A stretch of 11,185 nucleotides of DNA from Tardiphaga sp. (GTDB taxonomy: Bacteria; Pseudomonadota; Alphaproteobacteria; Rhizobiales; Xanthobacteraceae). The position numbers and the translations under genes are program-made. The stretch spans positions 1 to 11,185 of the forward strand of contig JAQGJY010000050.1 in assembly GCA_028290325.1 (NCBI GenBank), given 5' to 3'. The notes beneath the pieces are model-generated. The model was not told where the DNA came from, did no database searches, and saw only the letters and a program-made list of their open reading frames with translations. This document shows positions 5,249 through 11,185 of this stretch, piece by piece (the stretch's first letter is position 1; every line of letters starts with the position of its first letter).

Positions 5249-6799
5249 ATGTTGAAAGCGATCTCCCTCAGCCTTCTTCTCTCGTGCAGCTTCGGTGCGA
5301 CCGCTTGGGCGCAGGAGCCGAAAATGGGCGGCTGGATCAACGCGGTGATCCAGCCGGAGCCGCCGGGCCTGATGCTCGCGCAGATTCAAAACGGCCCGAC
5401 GCAGATGGTGTCCGGCAATATCTATGAAGGCCTGCTGCGCTACAGCAAGACGCTGGAGCCGCTGCCCGGCCTCGCCGAGAGCTGGTCCGTCAGTGACGAC
5501 GCCAAAACCTACACCTTCAAGCTGAAGTCCGGCGTAACGTGGCACGACGGCAAACCGTTCACCTCGGCCGACGTGCTGTTCTCGATCGAGATGCTGAAAC
5601 AGACCCATGGACGGGCGCGGACCAATCTGGTCCAGCTCGATAAGGTCGAGACCCCCGACGACACCACCGTCGTGTTCAAACTTACGCAACCCTTCGGTCC
5701 GTTCCTCGGCATCTTCGAAGTCGGCTCGATGCCGATGGTGCCGAAACATCTTTACGAAGGCACCGACTACAAGACCAATCCGAACAACAATACGCCGATT
5801 GGCACCGGCCCGTTCATGTTCAAGGAATGGAAGAAAGGCTCCTTCATCCAGCTCGTGAAAAATCCGAACTACCACGTCAAGGGTAAGCCGTACATCGACG
5901 GCATCTACTGGCAGATCATTCCGGATGCCGCGGCGCGTTCCGTCGCGTTCGAGACCGGCAAGGTCGATGTGCTGCCCGGCGGCTCGGTCGAGAATTTCGA
6001 CGTGCCGCGTCTCAGCAAAGTGAAGGGCGCATGCATCACCGGCGAAGGCTGGGAATTCTTCAGCCCGCTGGCGTGGATGTGGCTGAACAATCGCGCCGGT
6101 CCGACCGCGAACAAGAAGGTGCGTCAGGCGATCATGTATGCGGTCGATCGCGAGTTCGCGAAGGACGTGATCTGGAATGGCCTCGGCAAGGTCGCCACCG
6201 GCCCATCCGCCTCGACGATCAAGTTCTACACCGACGACGTGCCGAAATATCCGTTCGATCCGGCCAAGGCCAAGGCGCTGCTGAAAGAGGCCGGTTACAA
6301 GGGCGAGAAGGTTCGCCTGATGCCACTGCCTTATGGCGAAACCTGGCAACGCTGGGGCGAAGCCGTGAAGCAGAACCTGATTGATGTCGGCTTCAACATC
6401 GAAACCATTGCGACCGACGTGCCCGGATCGAATCAGAAAATCGGCGACTGGGATTACGACATCGCCTTCACCTATCTCTATCAGTACGGCGATCCCGCGC
6501 TTGGGGTCGCCCGCAACTACATTTCCAGCAACATCGCCAAGGGGCAGGTCTTCAACAACGTCGAAGGCTATTCCAATCCCGAAGTGGACCGGCTGTTCGC
6601 CGAGGGCGCCAATGCCACGCCGGACTCCAAGCGCAAGGAATTATACGAAAAGGCGCAGAAGATCCTGGTGGAGGACGTCCCGGTGGCGTGGCTGCTTGAG
6701 CTGCAGTTTCCGACTATCACCAATTGCAAGATCAAGAACCTCATCACCACCGGCATCGGCGTGAATGACGGCTTCCGCGATGCCTGGATCGACAAGTAA
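5249..6799 (+). CDS. ABC importer periplasmic substrate-binding protein, peptide/Opp family 5
   Basis: The 516-residue precursor has a Sec signal peptide (core LSLLLSCSFGATA, likely cut after AWA at residue 21). Cys13 lies in the signal core with a poor lipobox, so a soluble periplasmic protein is more likely than a lipoprotein. The mature part is a family 5 extracellular binding protein (DppA/OppA/GsiB type): GNIYEGLLRYSKTLEPLPGL (about 57-75), AESWSVSDDAKTYTFKLKSG, WHDGKPFTSADVLFS, PIGTGPFMF (183-191), KKVRQAIMYAVDRE (289-302) and a C-terminal DYDIAFTYLYQYGDP (402-416). Two cysteines remain in the mature protein (262, 493) and could pair. The family binds peptides, glutathione, opines, nickel and sugars, so the ligand is open. 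The frame extends upstream to 5111, but those residues are not signal-like. It is the first operon gene; the permease gene follows after 11 bases. Confidence 0.95.
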   Translation: MLKAISLSLLLSCSFGATAWAQEPKMGGWINAVIQPEPPGLMLAQIQNGPTQMVSGNIYEGLLRYSKTLEPLPGLAESWSVSDDAKTYTFKLKSGVTWHDGKPFTSADVLFSIEMLKQTHGRARTNLVQLDKVETPDDTTVVFKLTQPFGPFLGIFEVGSMPMVPKHLYEGTDYKTNPNNNTPIGTGPFMFKEWKKGSFIQLVKNPNYHVKGKPYIDGIYWQIIPDAAARSVAFETGKVDVLPGGSVENFDVPRLSKVKGACITGEGWEFFSPLAWMWLNNRAGPTANKKVRQAIMYAVDREFAKDVIWNGLGKVATGPSASTIKFYTDDVPKYPFDPAKAKALLKEAGYKGEKVRLMPLPYGETWQRWGEAVKQNLIDVGFNIETIATDVPGSNQKIGDWDYDIAFTYLYQYGDPALGVARNYISSNIAKGQVFNNVEGYSNPEVDRLFAEGANATPDSKRKELYEKAQKILVEDVPVAWLLELQFPTITNCKIKNLITTGIGVNDGFRDAWIDK

Positions 6800-6810
6800 C
6801 GCGTCGCGAC

Positions 6811-7782
6811 ATGCTGTCCTTCATCGCACAGAGAATCGCAAAGGGCGCCGTCGTCCTGATTGCGATCGTCATTTTGAACTTCTTTCTCATTCGCCTGGCT
6901 CCGGGCGACCCGGCCGTGGTGATGGCCGGTGAAGCCGGCGCCAGCGACCCGATCTTCGTCGCGCAATTGCGCGAGAAATTCGGGCTCGATCGGCCGCTGC
7001 TCGAACAGTTGTTCGTCTATGTCAAAGGCGTGCTCAGCCTCGATCTCGGCTTCTCGTTCCGCCAGCAGATGCCGGTCGCCAGCCTGATCGCCGAACGCCT
7101 GCCCGCAACGCTGCTCCTGACCTTGAGCGCCTTCACGATATCGCTGGCGCTCGGCATCACGTTCGGTGCCTTGGCGGCGCGCTTCGCCGGCACATGGGCG
7201 GATACCGCGGTCACTGTCGCGGCGCTGCTGTTTTATGCGACGCCGATTTTCTGGGTCGCGCTGATGGCGATCCTGTTATTTTCCGTCACCCTGAACTGGC
7301 TGCCAAGCTTCGGCTACGAAACCGTTGGCGGCAACTACACCGGCGTCGCGCGCGTTCTCGACATCGGCGTGCATCTGATCATGCCCGCGATGACGCTCGG
7401 CCTGTTCTTCATGGCGACCTATACGCGCATGACGCGGGCCTCCATGCTCGAGGTCAAACGCCTCGATTTCGTCAAGACGGCGCGCGCCAAGGGTTTGCGC
7501 AACAACGTCATCCAGCGTCGCCACGTGTTGCGAAACGCGCTGTTGCCGGTCGTCACGCTGGCGGGCGTTCATGCCGGCACGCTGGTCGGCGGCGCGGTTC
7601 TGATCGAGACGGTGTTCGCTTGGCCCGGTATCGGCCGCCTGCTCTACGAGGCCCTGTTGCAGCGCGATTACAATCTGCTGCTCGGCGTCTTCGTGGTGTG
7701 TTCGGCCATGGTGCTGATCTTCAATCTGATCACCGATCTGGTCTACCGGTTGGTCGATCCGCGCATCGAATTTGCATCATGA
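6811..7782 (+). CDS. ABC importer permease, DppB/GsiC type
   Basis: The 323-residue inner membrane protein starts like other DppB-type permeases: a first helix (about 9-29) followed by RLAPGDPA (28-35), a periplasmic region with FGLDRPLLEQ, then further helices near 97-121, 133-159, 187-205, 243-268 and 288-312, six in all. The cytoplasmic EAA-type loop that docks on the ATPase lies around 219-246 (DFVKTARAKGL ... RNALLP). The C-terminal ending LVYRLVDPRI is also typical. It should form the channel together with the second permease. The start follows the binding-protein stop by 11 bases and has no strong Shine-Dalgarno sequence. Its TGA overlaps the next ATG in ATGA (7779-7782), a sign of translational coupling. 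Confidence 0.95.
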   Translation: MLSFIAQRIAKGAVVLIAIVILNFFLIRLAPGDPAVVMAGEAGASDPIFVAQLREKFGLDRPLLEQLFVYVKGVLSLDLGFSFRQQMPVASLIAERLPATLLLTLSAFTISLALGITFGALAARFAGTWADTAVTVAALLFYATPIFWVALMAILLFSVTLNWLPSFGYETVGGNYTGVARVLDIGVHLIMPAMTLGLFFMATYTRMTRASMLEVKRLDFVKTARAKGLRNNVIQRRHVLRNALLPVVTLAGVHAGTLVGGAVLIETVFAWPGIGRLLYEALLQRDYNLLLGVFVVCSAMVLIFNLITDLVYRLVDPRIEFAS

Positions 7783-8617
7783 GAAACTTGTTCAAGCGGC
7801 TGCTCAAGAATCCCGGCGGGCTGATCGGCGTCGTGATCCTGATCATTGCGGTGATTATCGCCGTCGCCGGCCCATGGCTGTTTCCCAACTCACCCTGGCG
7901 CATGGTGCAGCGGCCATTCGTGCCGCCTTTCACGCTCGCGGCGGTGCCGCTCGGTACCGACGCGCTCGGCCGCGATGTCTTCGCCGGACTGATCTACGGC
8001 GCGCGCGTTTCGCTCCTCGTCGGTCTCGTCTCGACGCTGGTGGCGCTGATCGTCGGCGTGCCGCTCGGTGCGATGGCCGGCTATTTCGGCGGCCGCATCG
8101 ACGATGCGCTGATGCGCTTCACGGAATTCTTCCAGACCATCCCGAGTTTCGCGCTGGCCATCGTGCTGGTCGCGATCCTGCAACCGTCGATCTATTCGAT
8201 CGTCGGCGCGATCGCGATCGTGAGCTGGCCGCCGGTCGCGCGGCTGGTCCGTGGCGAGGTTCTCTCGCTGCGGACCCGCGAATATGTGCAGGCCGCGATC
8301 GTCACCGGCCAGAGCCATTCTTGGATCATCTGGCGCGAGATTTTGCCCAACGCGCTGTCGCCGGTCATCGTGCTGGCGTCGCTGATGGTCGCCACCGCGA
8401 TCCTGCTGGAATCCTCGTTGTCGTTTCTCGGCCTTGGCGATCCCAATCTGATCTCGTGGGGTTACATGGTCGGTGCCGGCCGCACCGTCATTCGTCAGGC
8501 GTGGTGGATCACGGTTTTTCCCGGCCTCGCGATTCTGGTCGCGGTACTCGGGCTCAATCTGATCGGCGAAGGCCTCAACGACGTACTCAATCCGCGTTTG
8601 CGCAAGGACAGCCGCTG

Positions 8618-8618
<1 letters not shown>
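7779..8618 (+). CDS. ABC importer permease, DppC/GsiD type
   Basis: The 279-residue protein has an N-terminal helix (about 13-35) and then the DppC hallmark GTDALGRDVFAGLIYGARVS (59-78). Further helices follow near 79-101, 122-148, 192-212 and 242-264. The EAA-type loop for ATPase contact is at 168-191 (EYVQAAIVTG ... ILPN), followed by LLESSLSFLGLG (209-220), also typical. It should pair with the DppB-type permease in the inner membrane. The ATG at 7779 was chosen because it matches the family N-terminus and gives the four-base overlap with the preceding gene; the frame stays open far upstream only as a shadow of that gene. Its TGA shares one base with the ATG of the ATPase gene. The size is slightly shorter than GsiD or DppC (about 300). 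Confidence 0.95.
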
Positions 8619-10240
<1,622 letters not shown>

Positions 10241-10243
10241 TCC

Positions 10244-11176
10244 ATGCGTTGTGTTTTGTTAAGCCAGACCCTCGATCTTCGCGCGCATCTCGCCACGGAG
10301 ATCGCGCGGCTCAAAGGCCAGATCACCTTCGTCGATCATCCCGATGCGACGCCGGATGCAATCGAGATGGCCGTGGCCTGGTATCCGCCCGCAGATGCCT
10401 TCGCGCACTACCCGAACTTGAAGGCGGTCTGCTCGATCGCGGCCGGCGCCGACAGCATTCTGCACTGCCCGAGCCTGCGCGAGGGCATCGATGTGGTGCG
10501 CGTCGTCGAACCGGCGCAGGCGCAAATGATGTCCGGCTTCGTAACCTGGCATGTGATCTGGCATCAGCGCGGCTTTCGCAAGCATCTGGCGCATCAGAGC
10601 GCGCGGCGCTGGGAGCGGTTTGCGCAGCGCCCGGCGCGAGACGTGCCGGTCGGCATCCTCGGCTACGGCGAGATGGGCCAGCGCGTCGCGAGCGATCTCG
10701 CGCGGCTCGGCTTCCCGGTTCACGCGTGGAGCCGGACCGCCAAACCGATGGCGGACAATGTCATCGGCTTTCACGGCACCGAGGGTCTTGCCGCGATGCT
10801 GCGCGAGGCCGAAGTGCTCGTGAACCTCCTGCCGCTGACGCCTGAGACACGCGGACTTCTCGATAGCGATCTCTTCGCGCGCATGAAGCCCGGCGGCTAC
10901 GTCATTCAGGTCGGGCGCGGCGAACACCTCGTCGAAGCCGATCTGCTTGCCGCGCTCGACAGCGGGCAACTTGCCGGCGCATCGCTCGATGTCTTTCTCG
11001 CCGAGCCGCTGCCAACCGCGCATCCGTTCTGGTCGCATCCCAACATCGTGCTGACGCCGCACGACGCCTGTGACGTCAGCGTCCCGGCCGTTGGTCAGAC
11101 GATCGAACACACCGCGAATGCCTTGCGCGCCGGCGTCAGACCGGCGCATGCGGTGGACCGCGCGCGCGGTTATTGA
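10244..11176 (+). CDS. ghrA: GhrA-like 2-hydroxyacid dehydrogenase (glyoxylate/hydroxypyruvate reductase type)
   Basis: The 310-residue protein follows the E. coli GhrA (312 residues) layout closely. AWYPPADAF ... LKAVCSIAAGADSIL (about 45-73) lies in the N-terminal catalytic part, GILGYGEMGQ (137-146) is the Rossmann glycine motif, and AWSRT (161-165) holds the Arg expected for NADPH preference. The catalytic residues are Arg225 (VGRGEHLVE), Glu254 (FLAEPLP) and His273 (TPHDA), spaced as in GhrA. The ending VDRARGY is the same as in GhrA. The family reduces glyoxylate to glycolate and hydroxypyruvate to D-glycerate in the cytoplasm. Asp274 after the catalytic His is where E. coli GhrA has Val, so the true substrate may differ. 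The start lies three bases after the ATPase stop, so it is very likely part of the importer operon. The symbol is by similarity only. Confidence 0.9.
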   Translation: MRCVLLSQTLDLRAHLATEIARLKGQITFVDHPDATPDAIEMAVAWYPPADAFAHYPNLKAVCSIAAGADSILHCPSLREGIDVVRVVEPAQAQMMSGFVTWHVIWHQRGFRKHLAHQSARRWERFAQRPARDVPVGILGYGEMGQRVASDLARLGFPVHAWSRTAKPMADNVIGFHGTEGLAAMLREAEVLVNLLPLTPETRGLLDSDLFARMKPGGYVIQVGRGEHLVEADLLAALDSGQLAGASLDVFLAEPLPTAHPFWSHPNIVLTPHDACDVSVPAVGQTIEHTANALRAGVRPAHAVDRARGY

Positions 11177-11185
11177 AGCGCGGCT

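Noticed and set aside
5240..6349. 369-residue open frame on the minus strand
   Set aside because: Antisense to the binding-protein gene, repetitive in Arg, His and Asp, with no ribosome binding site; a shadow.
7772..8617. In-frame upstream extension of the ATPase gene across the whole second permease gene
   Set aside because: The translation is Arg/Ala-rich nonsense and the permease in the other frame is real. The ATPase starts at 8618 with a good ribosome binding site.
10259..11149. 296-residue open frame on the minus strand
   Set aside because: Mirror of the dehydrogenase gene with its catalytic residues intact on the plus strand; composition typical of a shadow.

Overview
The window looks like chromosomal DNA of a high-GC alphaproteobacterium, most likely Hyphomicrobiales of the Bradyrhizobium / Rhodopseudomonas / Afipia kind. 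The grounds are a strongly GC-biased third codon position (which also opens long antisense shadow frames), a DUF2865-type secreted protein as found in that group, and a fragment resembling the dispersed CGTCATTGCGAG intergenic repeat. This placement is inference; no marker gene is present.

Left part (1-1940): the 3' end of a CitMHS/NhaD-like membrane transporter, a short spacer holding a hairpin at the stop codon and the repeat-like fragment, a secreted six-cysteine DUF2865-type protein, and a small acidic hypothetical protein on the minus strand whose 3' end overlaps the DUF2865 gene.

Middle (1941-5248): a 345-base divergent spacer with an AT-rich island containing an 11-base-period direct repeat and an imperfect inverted repeat. 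Then comes a complete glycogen phosphorylase gene (glgP), with no other glycogen gene in view, and a 428-base spacer. That spacer has no convincing gene but contains three separate hairpin-forming stretches. The last of these is a long imperfect hairpin just upstream of the transporter operon.

Right part (5249-11176): a compact five-gene plus-strand operon for a Dpp/Opp/Gsi-type ABC importer: periplasmic binding protein, two permeases, and one ATPase with two fused nucleotide-binding domains. It ends with a GhrA-like 2-hydroxyacid dehydrogenase starting three bases after the ATPase. Genes are separated by 11, -4, -1 and 3 bases, so they are probably co-transcribed and partly translationally coupled. 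The binding protein should capture a ligand in the periplasm, the permease pair and ATPase import it, and the dehydrogenase may act on a 2-keto or 2-hydroxy acid made from it. The ligand cannot be read from sequence.

I found no phage, transposase, CRISPR, tRNA or rRNA, and no strong evidence for an undescribed system. The most checkable leads are the structured spacer and leader upstream of the operon, the link between importer and dehydrogenase, and the repeat-type operator candidate in the divergent spacer.
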